64,000 nucleotides of DNA from Actinomadura barringtoniae (GTDB taxonomy: Bacteria > Actinomycetota > Actinomycetes > Streptosporangiales > Streptosporangiaceae). The notes below the pieces were generated by a model. That model made no database searches. It saw only the letters and a list, made by a program, of their open reading frames with translations, and was not told the DNA's origin. The stretch is taken from NCBI RefSeq assembly GCF_017573505.1, contig NZ_JAGEOJ010000015.1:62001-126000 (forward strand), written 5' to 3'. How positions within the stretch are numbered: position 1 is the first letter of the stretch; each line of letters opens with the position of its first letter. Below are positions 31,408 to 39,832 of the stretch, piece after piece. A program made the position numbers and the translations under genes.

Positions 31408-32694
31408 TCAGGTCGGCAGGAGCTCGGCGAAGCTGATCGCGGTGTCGTCCTCGTACCGCGGCCCGATGATCTGCGCGCCGATCGGCGGCCCATCGCCGGT
31501 CAGGGGCGCCGTGACCGCGGGCAGTCCGGCGTACGAGGCGTGGGAGGCCCAGAACGGCAGGCTCGGGTCGGGCTCTTCGTCGATCGGGAACGGCAGCGTG
31601 GTGGTCGCCGGGCACAGGAAGACGTCGACGTCCTCGAAGTAGCGGCCCCAGGCGGCGCGGGCGGCCTGACGGCGGCTCTCGTGCTCGATGACCTGCGCGA
31701 GCGTCGCGTACTGCGAGCCCGGCTCCATGAACGCGAAGAACAACCCCACGTGGAAGCCGAACGACTCGGCGTCCGCACCCGGATCCACGCCGTCCGGCCA
31801 GCCCTCGACCAGCGTCGCGCCCGCGCGACCGAGCGCCTCGACCGTGGCGGCCAGGCGGTCCGCGATCTCGTCGGAGACTGGGCCGTCGAGCGTGAAGCCC
31901 ACCCGGAACTCGTTCAGGCGTGCGTGCCGCGAGGGCGGGAGCGACCAGCCGAGCGCCTTGGCCGCCGCGCCCTCGGGTCCCGCGGTGACCTTCAGCGCCG
32001 TACGGAGGTCGGCGGCGGAGCGGGCCAGCGGGCCGAGCGCCGACAGGTAGGTCATCTCGCTCGGCGGCGGTGGCGGGCCGGGCGGCGCGAAGCCGGTCAG
32101 CGGAACGATCCCGCTGGTCGGTTTGAGCCCGTACACCCCGCAGAAGGCGGCGGGGATGCGGATCGAGCCCGTGAGGTCCGAGCCGTAGTCCAGGAACGTC
32201 ATCTCCGCCGCGAGCGCGGCCGCCGCGCCGCCGCTGGAGCCGCCGGGCGTCAGCCCGGGATCGCGCGGGTTGGCGGTCGCGCCGTAGAGCTCGTTGGCCG
32301 TACGGCCGAAGTCCGCGAGCATGAACGCGACGTTGCTGGTGCCGACGATGATCGCCCCGGCCTCCCTGAGCCGCCGTACGACCGTCGCGTCGGCGGGTGC
32401 CACGAAGTCGCGCGCGGCCGGATCGCCCCAGGTGGAACGCAGCCCGGCGACGTGGATCGCCTCCTTGACCGTGATCGGCACGCCGTGCAACGGCCCGAGC
32501 GTCTCGCCGCGCGCCACCGCCTCGTCGGCCGCCGCGGCGTCCGCGCGCGCTCCGGGCCGCACCTCGACGATCGCGTTCACGTCGGGGTTGGCGGCCTCGA
32601 TGCGCTCCAGAACGCGTTCGGTCAGCTCCTTCGAGCCGACGTCGCCGCGCGCCACCCGCCGCGCGGCCTCGGTGGCGCTGAAGAGCCCGCTCAT
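31408..32694 (-). CDS. Amidase signature family enzyme
   Basis: A 428-residue amide hydrolase. The Ser-cisSer-Lys triad is visible: Lys in HGVPITVKEAIHVAG, the cis-Ser in LTPGGSSGGAAAALAAE, and the nucleophile Ser in GSDLTGSIRIPAAFCG. The more common form has GSDTGGS or GSDIGGS, so the Leu-Thr pair here is a mild variant. The substrate could be an amide, a urea derivative or a nitrile product. The ATG at 32694 overlaps the stop of the MerR gene (ATGA), so the two are translated together. Its stop codon abuts the EccC stop of the opposite strand in a shared TGATCA. Confidence 0.92.
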   Translation of the reverse strand: MSGLFSATEAARRVARGDVGSKELTERVLERIEAANPDVNAIVEVRPGARADAAAADEAVARGETLGPLHGVPITVKEAIHVAGLRSTWGDPAARDFVAPADATVVRRLREAGAIIVGTSNVAFMLADFGRTANELYGATANPRDPGLTPGGSSGGAAAALAAEMTFLDYGSDLTGSIRIPAAFCGVYGLKPTSGIVPLTGFAPPGPPPPPSEMTYLSALGPLARSAADLRTALKVTAGPEGAAAKALGWSLPPSRHARLNEFRVGFTLDGPVSDEIADRLAATVEALGRAGATLVEGWPDGVDPGADAESFGFHVGLFFAFMEPGSQYATLAQVIEHESRRQAARAAWGRYFEDVDVFLCPATTTLPFPIDEEPDPSLPFWASHASYAGLPAVTAPLTGDGPPIGAQIIGPRYEDDTAISFAELLPT

Positions 32695-33497
32695 CGCAGG
32701 GGCTCCTGCAGCTCGGTCGTCCACGTGGACGGATCGCCGGTCCCGTACTCGATGTAGAGCTCGCGGTTGTAGCCGGCCGACCGGAACCCGCTGTCGTCGA
32801 TCCACCGCGCGAGCCGCTGAACGGACGGCATCACGCCGTCCATCGGACCCTTGTGAACGATCGTCGCCGCCCGTTCGACCTCCGGCAGATCGACGACCTC
32901 GAAGTCGTGGCCGCCGGCCTCCACGTTCACCGGCAGGGCGGCGTGCACGACCACACCCCCGTCCGGTGCGTCCTCGTAGTAGGCGATCCCCTCGCCCGCG
33001 ATCGCGACGCCCGCCCGGTCGAGCCGCGCGCACAGCTCCTCGTACAGCGGCCCGATCACCGGGGTGATCGACCGGGGTTCGAAGCTCTCCGCGACCGCGG
33101 TCAGCTCGGCGACCCGTACCGCCGGAAGCCGCTTGATCACGATGTCGTCGGACGGCATGGCGCCCTCCTCCTCGATGCTCTGGAGCCTCGCCCCGACCTG
33201 GGCCAGCCGCGCCGTGTCGTCCTCGATCCGCGCCCGCAGCTCGGCCCGGCGCAGCCGCAGCATTCCCTGCAGCTCATCGAGGTCGATCTTGTCGACCCGC
33301 CGCACCTGGTCGAGGGTGAAGCCGAGGTCCTTGAGCGCGACGATCCGGTTGAGGTCCGACAGCTGCCGCGCCTCGTACGACCGGTACCCGGAGGCCGGAT
33401 CGACGTGCGCCGGCCGCAGCAGCCCGATCGAGTCGTAGTGCCGCAGCATGCGCACCGAGACCCGGCCGTGCCTGGCGAACTCTCCGATGCTGAACAT
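32691..33497 (-). CDS. MerR family regulator with GyrI-like effector domain
   Basis: A 268-residue regulator. Residues 1-70 form the winged MerR DNA-binding domain (SIGEFARHGRVSVRMLRHYD, then SGYRSYEARQLSDLNRI), followed by a long dimerisation coiled coil (about 75-115). The C-terminal 150 residues are a GyrI-like/SOUL small-molecule binding domain as in BmrR and TipA relatives. There are no metal-binding Cys. It probably activates its own operon with the amidase when an organic compound binds. Confidence 0.9.
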   Translation of the reverse strand: MFSIGEFARHGRVSVRMLRHYDSIGLLRPAHVDPASGYRSYEARQLSDLNRIVALKDLGFTLDQVRRVDKIDLDELQGMLRLRRAELRARIEDDTARLAQVGARLQSIEEEGAMPSDDIVIKRLPAVRVAELTAVAESFEPRSITPVIGPLYEELCARLDRAGVAIAGEGIAYYEDAPDGGVVVHAALPVNVEAGGHDFEVVDLPEVERAATIVHKGPMDGVMPSVQRLARWIDDSGFRSAGYNRELYIEYGTGDPSTWTTELQEPLR

Positions 33498-33533
33498 GAC
33501 GCCCCCGGTCTACGGCCTCACACGGTGTCAGGG

Positions 33534-34349
33534 TCAAGCGGTGTCATCGTCGATCCGCTCCACCGCGTCCACTACGTCTCCCACGGCGATGCGGCCGAAC
33601 GAGCGCGCCGCGCCGAGGCGGCCGAACATGATCGCGCGCTGCCCGCCGTGGATCTGGACGCGGTACCCGCCGAGGGCGCGGAGCGGCTCGGGGCGTCGCT
33701 CGCCGGTGTCCTGGTCGGTGTTGATGATCACGCACCGGCCGGACGGCCTGATCACCTCGATCTCGACCGCCGCGCCGATGCGGAGCCGCGAGACCCGGTC
33801 CTCGCCGTACGGGCCGAGGCCCTCCAGCACGATGTTGGGCCGGAAGCGCCGCATCTCCAGTCTGGTGGTCAGGCGCTCGTTCAGGTCGGCGAGCGACTCG
33901 ACCGACAGCACCGAGATCGGGTCGCCGTCGTCGTAGGTCAGGGTGTCGCCGCGCGGCGTCCTGCGCGTTCCGGTGAAGCGGACCAGGCGGCACGGCAGCC
34001 CGAGGACCGTGCTGAACCACTCGGCGACGTCGTCGCCCTGGTCCACGCCCTCGCAGTCGGTCCCGTGCACGTTCACCCGCCTGGCCGGGCCGTCGAACGG
34101 CTCGTACGCCAGCGCAGCCGAGTCACCCGGCGCCTCGACCTCGACCCGCAGCTTGCCGTCCTCGACGATGGGCCGCAGCCGTGCGAGCCCGGGCACCTCG
34201 CGCTGCGACAGATGGCGGCCGTCCGGCCGGATCACCAGGAACTCGCGGTCCCCGCGCAGCCCCACCGCCGTGATCTCGGCCGACGGCACGGCGATGCCGC
34301 CCGCGCTCTTGATCGGATGAACGTTCAGCCCCCGCACCACAGCTCTCAC
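33534..34349 (-). CDS. MOSC domain-containing protein (mARC/YcbX-like)
   Basis: A 271-residue protein with an N-terminal MOSC beta-barrel domain (about 1-125, VRGLNVHPIKSAGGIAV) followed by a MOSC domain (about 130-265, with FRPNIVLEG and the GRCVIINTDQDTGERR segment). MOSC proteins bind the molybdenum cofactor; the closest types reduce N-hydroxylated compounds. There is no ferredoxin domain as in YcbX, so an external electron donor would be needed. The GTG at 34349 is the likely start. Confidence 0.87.
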   Translation of the reverse strand: MRAVVRGLNVHPIKSAGGIAVPSAEITAVGLRGDREFLVIRPDGRHLSQREVPGLARLRPIVEDGKLRVEVEAPGDSAALAYEPFDGPARRVNVHGTDCEGVDQGDDVAEWFSTVLGLPCRLVRFTGTRRTPRGDTLTYDDGDPISVLSVESLADLNERLTTRLEMRRFRPNIVLEGLGPYGEDRVSRLRIGAAVEIEVIRPSGRCVIINTDQDTGERRPEPLRALGGYRVQIHGGQRAIMFGRLGAARSFGRIAVGDVVDAVERIDDDTA

Positions 34350-34425
34350 ACAGCGGAAACTACGGCCGCCTCAGCATGCGGCACCAGAGAAAAGCCCGGT
34401 ATCTGACACACATGCGTAAAAAAGT

Positions 34426-34462
34426 GCGGGTCCCGGCCTCGGGGGGATGGGCCGGGACCCGC
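34426..34462 (-). terminator. Rho-independent terminator of the WXG100 gene
   Basis: A perfect 13-bp stem (34426-34438 with 34450-34462) closes an 11-nt loop. Read on the minus strand it is followed by ACTTTTTTACG, a real T-run, which is rare in this GC-rich window. It lies 20 bases past the WXG100 stop. Confidence 0.85.
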
Positions 34463-34482
34463 GGTCCTTGGGAGCGTTCGCC

Positions 34483-34755
34483 TCAGCGCGTGGCGGACTC
34501 GATGTTCTGCTGGGAACGCTTGATGTCCTGGCTGCCCTGCTCCAGCGCGAGCGCCATCTTGTCGAAGGCGGTCTTGGCCTCGGTCCAGGCGCTGCGGAAG
34601 CGGTCGGCGCCCGGTCCCCACCAGACCTCCGTGCTGGAGACGGTGCGTCCGTTCAGGTCCTTGATCAGGGCGTCGAGGTTCTTGGAGTGCTTACTGAACA
34701 TCCGGGACAGATCTTCCAGCGCCCCGATGCTGGCGCCGCGCTTGTCACCGCTCAT
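34483..34755 (-). CDS. WXG100 family type VII secretion protein (ESAT-6-like)
   Basis: A 90-residue helical-hairpin protein, exported by type VII systems without a signal peptide and usually as a dimer. The turn carries VWWGPGADRFRSAW, i.e. the WxG motif, between two helices (about 8-38 and 48-85). The usual partner gene is missing: no second WXG100 protein lies beside it, so it may form a homodimer. It is single-gene, with its own strong terminator. The C-terminal YxxxD/E export signal is not obvious. A link to the EccC-like ATPase at 26839 is likely but only positional. Confidence 0.87.
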   Translation of the reverse strand: MSGDKRGASIGALEDLSRMFSKHSKNLDALIKDLNGRTVSSTEVWWGPGADRFRSAWTEAKTAFDKMALALEQGSQDIKRSQQNIESATR

Positions 34756-35016
34756 TGCATCGACCCTTTCGCCGCACGGAAGAAGAATGGCCAGCCTACG
34801 CCCCACCGTTCACAGGAATCCAGCCGCACAACGGAAGCGTGGCATCGATTCCACCCCATTCTCACCACCGCCCGCTGGCCGACAGTGGCCAGGCAGACGG
34901 GCGCCGGGAGCGGCGAATGCTCACGCTCCGCAGTCGACTTACGGATTGAATAACTGTCCGTCAATACCCGAGCGGGATCGATCACTTTCCGCGCAACAAT
35001 TGGTGATTCCCAGAAT

Positions 35017-35568
35017 TCAGTGAGAAGGAACGTCCGAGCCGGGATCGGCATCGTTCAGCGGATGCGCGGACGGATCCACGACGCGTTCACCGACGAGCGT
35101 GATCTGCTCGTCGCGGGTGGTGAACTCGAAACGGCGCCGCACCGACTGGCTGAGACGGCCGTTCTCGTACTCGACCTCGGTGCGCTCGATGGCCTCCAGC
35201 GTGATCCGGTCGCCCTTTCGGACCGCACGCCCGGACTCGAGCCGCGTGTGCGCGCCGAGCAGCGCCGGCCCGCCCTCGACCGGCGCCCGGTTGCGGTTCT
35301 CCAGCTCGTGAACGGCCCGGTCCTGCGCCTGCACCAGCTTCGGCGAGAACCGCACCCCCAGCACCTCCCGGGGCGACGAACGATCATGCCGTTCCTTCTG
35401 GACCAACGCCGCGGAACGCTGCTGAACGAGCGAACTGGCGGCCACGGTGAGCTGCTGCGTCGTCTCGCTGTCCATCACCGGATGGTGGCTGGGCACGTCC
35501 GACGCCTGCAGCGCCGCACCGCAGACGGCCAGCGCCGCGACCAGACCGAGAGAACGGACCACGCGCAC
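35017..35568 (-). CDS. Secreted or membrane-anchored protein of unknown function
   Basis: I do not recognise this 183-residue protein. It starts with a signal-like stretch (VRVVRSLGLVAALAVCGAAL) followed by ASDVPSHHP. The Cys at position 17 in the AVCGA context could be a weak lipobox. The rest is polar and charged: a helical, Gln/Ala-rich segment (about 38-90) and a beta-rich part with KGDRITLEAIERTEVEYENG, where alternating charges suggest a small beta-sandwich. Interestingly the tail repeats the DVPSH motif found just after the signal sequence. GGAGGG lies six bases before the GTG at 35568; TTG at 35571 is an alternative. Confidence 0.7.
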   Translation of the reverse strand: MRVVRSLGLVAALAVCGAALQASDVPSHHPVMDSETTQQLTVAASSLVQQRSAALVQKERHDRSSPREVLGVRFSPKLVQAQDRAVHELENRNRAPVEGGPALLGAHTRLESGRAVRKGDRITLEAIERTEVEYENGRLSQSVRRRFEFTTRDEQITLVGERVVDPSAHPLNDADPGSDVPSH

Positions 35569-35629
35569 CAAGCGCCCTCCTCAGGACCCTCAGGGATCAA
35601 TCGGAAGATACACCGTCCAAGTCGGGGAA

Positions 35630-35644
35630 TGAAAACCGTTGTCA
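35630..35644 (+). promoter_or_regulatory. Zur-like operator before rpmE2
   Basis: TGAAAACCGTTGTCA is a near-perfect inverted repeat (5 of 6 arm positions) fitting the actinobacterial Zur consensus of TGAAAAT..TTTCA type. It lies 37 bases before the start codon of the zinc-free L31 gene, a standard Zur target. Confidence 0.65.
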
Positions 35645-35681
35645 CCCTGTTGACACGGCTGAGCGACCTACGGGAGGAACG

Positions 35682-35933
35682 ATGAAGAAGAACATTCACC
35701 CCGGCTACCAGCCCGTCGTGTTCCGGGACCGCGGCTCGGACTTCGCCTTCCTGACCCGTTCCACGGTCGAGAGCGACCAGACGGTGGAGTGGACGGACGG
35801 CAACACCTATCCGGTCGTGGACGTCGACGTCTCGTCGGCGAGCCACCCGTTCTACACCGGCAAGAGCCGCGTGATGGACAGCACCGGAGCGGTCGAGAAG
35901 TTCAACCGCCGCTACGCCCGCAAGACCGCCTGA
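35682..35933 (+). CDS. rpmE2: Ribosomal protein bL31, type B (zinc-independent)
   Basis: An 83-residue 50S subunit protein. It is the type B form: it lacks the CxxC pair of the zinc-binding form and has the insertion typical of RpmE2 (SRSTVESDQTVEWTDGNTYP). In zinc starvation this paralog replaces the zinc-containing L31 and frees the metal. GGGAGGA precedes the ATG. The Zur-like box upstream predicts derepression when zinc is scarce. No other zinc-uptake gene is next to it. Confidence 0.96.
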   Translation: MKKNIHPGYQPVVFRDRGSDFAFLTRSTVESDQTVEWTDGNTYPVVDVDVSSASHPFYTGKSRVMDSTGAVEKFNRRYARKTA

Positions 35934-35972
35934 TCCAGAGCCCTGCCGGGCAAAGCCGCCGGGTACCAGACT

Positions 35973-36023
35973 CCCGCGTGCGCCGAGAGAACCTTGCGTT
36001 CCGTCAACCTCGGCGCACGCGGG
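35973..36023. terminator. Perfect 15-bp stem after rpmE2
   Basis: Arms 35973-35987 and 36009-36023 are exactly complementary, with a 21-nt loop. CTTCTCTTTG follows on the plus strand. It lies between rpmE2 and the convergent ABC permease gene and probably stops both. Confidence 0.75.
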
Positions 36024-36043
36024 CTTCTCTTTGCCCGCCCACC

Positions 36044-36862
36044 TCACAGATCCCGCCTCCGCACCGCGACCACGGCGAGGCCGAACGCGATCAGCGGCCA
36101 CAATGCGAAGGCGATCCAAGAGCCGGTGAACGTGGGGAGCGCCGAGGCGGCGCGGGGATGCCGCAACGACAGGCAGTGCAGCCAGTCGTAGAAGGGGAAC
36201 CACGCGTAGAGGTCGTTGGCCCATTGGTGAACGGTCGGCCGGAAGGCCATCGGGGCGATGACGAGCACGGCGCAGACGGCCGCGACGGTCCCGGCGGAAT
36301 GGCGTAGCAACGCCCCCAGCCCCATCCCGGTCAGCGCGGACACCGGCGCCAGCGATCCGTTCGCCACCAGAACGTGCGCCACGCCCGGATCGCCGGGCGT
36401 GAGCGCGATCCCCCGCCCGGACAGGATCATCTGGCCGACGGCGAACGTGCCCAGCGACAGGGCGGCCCCGACGACCAGCATGACGGTGGCCAGGACGGCC
36501 GCCTTGGCCGCGATGACGCGATGCCGGGACGGGACGGCCGTCATGGTCGTGCGGATGAGCCCGGTGGAGTACTCGCCGACGATCACCAACGCGCCGAGGA
36601 CGCCTGACCCGATCATCACGATGATGGCGGTGAGCCCGCTGAACGCCGTGGTCATCGGGTCGAAGTGGGCTCGTTCGAGAGGACGGTAGACCGGCCATTC
36701 CTGGTAGGCCTCCGTACTCTTCTGCACCGCGATCGCCATCACCAGGAGCAGGCCGGCCCCGAGCACCCAGCGGGTGGAGCGCAGCGACCACAGCTTGATC
36801 CATTCGGCGGCGAGCAGGTCACCGAACCGGACGCGGGGATCGGCCGCCGCAGGAGTGATCAT
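36044..36862 (-). CDS. ABC-2 type transporter permease
   Basis: A 272-residue integral membrane subunit with about six helices: LGAGLLLVMAIAVQ, GLTAIIVMIGSGVLGALVIV, the conserved GEYSTGLIRTTMTAVPSR loop, then VLATVMLVVGAALSLG and two C-terminal helices ending RRRDL. It pairs with the ATPase gene overlapping by ATGA. Such pairs expel antibiotics or lipids, and their link to a NarL-type two-component system suggests response to cell-envelope or drug stress. The ATG at 36862 is fixed by the overlap. Confidence 0.9.
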   Translation of the reverse strand: MITPAAADPRVRFGDLLAAEWIKLWSLRSTRWVLGAGLLLVMAIAVQKSTEAYQEWPVYRPLERAHFDPMTTAFSGLTAIIVMIGSGVLGALVIVGEYSTGLIRTTMTAVPSRHRVIAAKAAVLATVMLVVGAALSLGTFAVGQMILSGRGIALTPGDPGVAHVLVANGSLAPVSALTGMGLGALLRHSAGTVAAVCAVLVIAPMAFRPTVHQWANDLYAWFPFYDWLHCLSLRHPRAASALPTFTGSWIAFALWPLIAFGLAVVAVRRRDL

Positions 36863-37803
36863 CGGCCCTCCTCGGCGCGGTAGCCGGCGCGGTAGCCGGC
36901 GCGGTAGTCGGCACTGCCCGCGGTGAGCTCCATGAACGCCTCCTCCAGCGACGCGGTGCGCGCCGTCAGCTCGTGCAGAACGATCCGTTGGTGGTGGGCC
37001 AGCTCGCCGATCCGGGCGGCGGTCAACCCGGTGACGGCGAGCACGGCGGATCCCCCGTCGCCCACGGCCGCCACGGCCGCGCCCGCGTCGGTCAGCACGG
37101 CCGCGAGCCGGTCGGGCTGGGGCGAACCGACCATGACGCGGGTACGGCCGCCGCGGGCCGCGAACTCGGCGACGGTCTCCTCGGCGATCAGCTCGCCCCG
37201 GCCCACGACCACGAGCCGGTCGGCGGTGTTCTGCATCTCGCTCATCAGGTGACTGGAGACCAGGACCGTGCGGCCCTCGGCGGCCAGCCGACGGAACAGC
37301 CGGCGCACCCAGCGCACGCCTTCGGGGTCCAGCCCGTTGACCGGCTCGTCGAACAGCAGCACCGGCGGATCGCCCAGCAGGGCCGTCGCGATGCCGAGCC
37401 GCTGCCGCATGCCCAGAGAGAATCCGCCGACGCGGCGCCGCGCGACTGCCGCCAGCCCCACTTCGTCCAGTACCTCCCGTACCCGGCGCCGGGGCAGCCC
37501 GTTGCCGCGGGCCAGCGCCGCCAGGTGCGCGGCGGCGCTGCGGCCGGGATGCACGTCGCCCGCGTCCAGCAGGGCACCGACGTGGTGCAGTCCTGCCTGC
37601 CGTTGAGTGAACGGGCGGCCGTCGACGGTCGTGGTTCCGGCGGTGGGCCGGGTCAGCCCCAGGATCATCCGCAAGGTGGTGCTCTTCCCTGCGCCGTTGG
37701 GGCCGAGGAATCCCGTGACCTGCCCGGGCGGCACGGTGAAGGTCAGATCGCTGACCGCCAGGACGTCCCCATAGCGCTTGGTCAATCCGTTGACTTCGAT
37801 CAC
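36859..37803 (-). CDS. ABC transporter ATP-binding protein
   Basis: A 314-residue ATPase. Walker A GPNGAGKST lies near 37, signature FSLGMRQRLG near 135 (the first position is F-S-L-G-M rather than LSGGQ, usual in this exporter family), Walker B VLLFDEPVNGLDP near 155, and the H-loop VSSHLMSE near 190. The C-terminal 90 residues are the accessory domain of drug exporters. The end bears three YRAG-like repeats from a 12-bp DNA repeat. GTG at 37803 is assumed; GTG at 37812 is also in frame. Confidence 0.9.
   Translation of the reverse strand: MIEVNGLTKRYGDVLAVSDLTFTVPPGQVTGFLGPNGAGKSTTLRMILGLTRPTAGTTTVDGRPFTQRQAGLHHVGALLDAGDVHPGRSAAAHLAALARGNGLPRRRVREVLDEVGLAAVARRRVGGFSLGMRQRLGIATALLGDPPVLLFDEPVNGLDPEGVRWVRRLFRRLAAEGRTVLVSSHLMSEMQNTADRLVVVGRGELIAEETVAEFAARGGRTRVMVGSPQPDRLAAVLTDAGAAVAAVGDGGSAVLAVTGLTAARIGELAHHQRIVLHELTARTASLEEAFMELTAGSADYRAGYRAGYRAEEGR
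36875..36910. repeat. 12-bp triplicate inside the ABC ATPase gene 3' end
   Basis: GCGCGGTAGCCG occurs at 36875-36886 and 36887-36898, with a one-base variant at 36899-36910. In frame it codes for the repeat YRAG near the C terminus, so copy-number change keeps the frame. Confidence 0.85.
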
Positions 37804-37938
37804 ACCGTTCACGCTGCCGACCGGCGGGCCCCGGCGGCATCGGCCCGGCGGCGGGAATCGGCCACCGGAGATCTGCCGGGAGGCATAGGCCCACGGGCAT
37901 ACGACCCGAGGCTGACGCTTTCGCGGCGGCACGGCTCT

Positions 37939-37950
37939 TACGATCCGCCC
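37939..37950 (+). promoter_or_regulatory. Leaderless promoter of the histidine kinase gene
   Basis: TACGAT (37939-37944) lies 6 nt before GTG at 37951, with no ribosome binding site. The gene is divergent from the ABC ATPase gene, so the 147 bases between the two starts hold both promoters. Confidence 0.45.
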
Positions 37951-39156
37951 GTGGATCCCCTCGCGTCCCCTCCGTCCCCCCGCCTTCCGCGCGTTCTGCG
38001 ACCTGCGCTCCCCGCATGCGCGGTCACCGGGCTGGCTCTGGTGCTGTGCGCCGCGATCACCAGCGGCGACGTGCCCTCCCGGTGGGAGAACGCGCCCATC
38101 CCCGGACTGCTGGGGGTGGCCGCGGTGATGGCCATGCCGGTCGGGTGGACGTGGCGCAGGCCGTGGCCGGTCCTGACGGCGCTGCTGGCCGAAGTGGCGA
38201 TCGTCGCGGCGCTGCGGCTGGAGATGGAGCAGGTCTGGCCGTTGTTCGTGGCCGCCGACCTGGTGGTGGTGTTCCTGACGGCCGTTCGGACGCCCAGGGC
38301 GGGTCTCGCCGGCGCCGCCGGGACGTTGCTGGTCCAGCAGGCGGCATGGCAGGGCGGGCTGGTCCGCGATGGCGGGTGGAGCCGTCTGCTCGTGCCGGGT
38401 TTCATCGGCCTGTCGGTGCTGCTGGCGTTGAGCGTGGTGGCGGCCTGGCTGTCCGGGACGGCGCTCCGGCAGCGCCGTGAGCACGGCGAGGCCTCGCGCG
38501 CACATGCCGCCGCGCAGGCCGTCACCGCCGAACGTCTGCGGATCGCCCGCGAGTTGCACGACATGGTCGCCCACAGCATCGGCGTCATCGCGATCCAGGC
38601 AGGAGCGGGCGGCCGCGTACTGCATGACGCGCCCGACCGGGCGCAGGAGGCACTGACCGCCATCGAGGCGACCAGCAGGCAGACCCTGTACGGGCTGCGG
38701 CACATGCTCGGCGTTCTGCGCGAGACCGATCCGGCACCGGCGGCGCCCGCCGTGCCCGATCCTCTCGCCGGGCTGGCCGAGCTGGACCGGCTCGTCGCGG
38801 CCACCGAGGCGGCCGGCGTCACGGTGGAGGTCCGGCGCCCCACGCAGGACCGGGCGCTGCCGCCGACGGTCGACCACGCGGCGTTCCGCATCGTCCAGGA
38901 ATCGCTCACCAACGTGATCCGCCATGCCCGCGCCCGCCGCTGCCAGGTGACGATCGACCGGGAGCCGGACGAGCTGCGCCTGGAGATCGTCGACGACGGG
39001 ACCGGGGAGATCGGCGGGTGCGGCTACGGCATCTCCGGGATGCGCGAACGGGTCGCGTTGCTGGACGGGCACTTCAACGCGGGGCCGGGCCCCGGAGGCG
39101 GCTTCCGGGTCCGCGCGCGGCTGCCGCTGTCCGCCCGGGATGGACGGCGCCGATGA
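37951..39156 (+). CDS. NarL-family sensor histidine kinase
   Basis: A 401-residue kinase with about five predicted membrane helices in the first 170 residues and very short external loops, the form that senses events within the membrane. The HisKA_3 motif RIARELHDMVAHSIG has its phosphorylated His near residue 203. The N box is VDHAAFRIVQESLTNVIRHA and the G box GYGISGMRERVALL, all intact. It overlaps the response regulator by ATGA. With the divergent ABC-2 exporter it resembles drug-sensing modules. Confidence 0.9.
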   Translation: MDPLASPPSPRLPRVLRPALPACAVTGLALVLCAAITSGDVPSRWENAPIPGLLGVAAVMAMPVGWTWRRPWPVLTALLAEVAIVAALRLEMEQVWPLFVAADLVVVFLTAVRTPRAGLAGAAGTLLVQQAAWQGGLVRDGGWSRLLVPGFIGLSVLLALSVVAAWLSGTALRQRREHGEASRAHAAAQAVTAERLRIARELHDMVAHSIGVIAIQAGAGGRVLHDAPDRAQEALTAIEATSRQTLYGLRHMLGVLRETDPAPAAPAVPDPLAGLAELDRLVAATEAAGVTVEVRRPTQDRALPPTVDHAAFRIVQESLTNVIRHARARRCQVTIDREPDELRLEIVDDGTGEIGGCGYGISGMRERVALLDGHFNAGPGPGGGFRVRARLPLSARDGRRR

Positions 39157-39827
39157 CCCGGATCCGCGTTCTGCTCGCCGACGACCAGGAGCTCGTCCGC
39201 GCCGGGTTGCGCATGGCGCTGGACGCCGCGTCCGGCATCGAGGTCGTCGGCGAGGCGGGGACCGGAGCGCAGGCGGTCCGGTTGGCGAGGGAACTCCGCC
39301 CGGACGTCGCCGTCATGGACATCCGCATGCCCGGGATGGACGGCATCGAGGCCACCCAGATGATCACCACCGAGCGGCCGGCGGCTCGCGTGATCATGCT
39401 CACCACCTACGACGAGGACGCCAACGTCTACGCCTCGCTCCGCGCCGGGGCCGGCGGCTTCCTGGTCAAGGACATGCCCCTCGACGACATGATCGCCGCC
39501 GTCCGGGTGGTGGCGGCCGGCGACGCGCTCATCGCGCCCGGCGTCACCCGCCGCCTGATCGCCGAGTTCGCCGCGCGCCCGGAACCGGCCCCACCCGCCG
39601 CCGGTCTCGACGGGATCACCGGCCGGGAACGCGAGGTCCTCACCCTGGTCGGACGCGGTCTGTCCAACGCCGAGCTGGCCGCGGACTTGCACATCAGCCC
39701 CGGCACCGCCAAGACCCACGTCGCCAGCCTGCTGGCCAAGCTCGGCGCCCGCGACCGTGTCCAGCTGGTCATCCTCGCCTACGAGCGAGGACTCGTCTCA
39801 TCCGGCCGGTCGCGGGCTTCTTCGTGA
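39153..39827 (+). CDS. LuxR/NarL-family response regulator
   Basis: A 224-residue regulator. The receiver domain has the acidic pair Asp10/Asp11 (LADDQELV), phosphoacceptor Asp56 (VAVMDIRMPGMDG) and the Lys in GGFLVKDMPL. A LuxR-type HTH follows (about 155-215, GITGREREVLTLVGRGLSNA). It should be activated by the overlapping kinase gene and probably turns on the ABC exporter genes divergent to it. The target site is not evident. Confidence 0.93.
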   Translation: MTRIRVLLADDQELVRAGLRMALDAASGIEVVGEAGTGAQAVRLARELRPDVAVMDIRMPGMDGIEATQMITTERPAARVIMLTTYDEDANVYASLRAGAGGFLVKDMPLDDMIAAVRVVAAGDALIAPGVTRRLIAEFAARPEPAPPAAGLDGITGREREVLTLVGRGLSNAELAADLHISPGTAKTHVASLLAKLGARDRVQLVILAYERGLVSSGRSRASS

Positions 39828-39832
39828 CTGAT

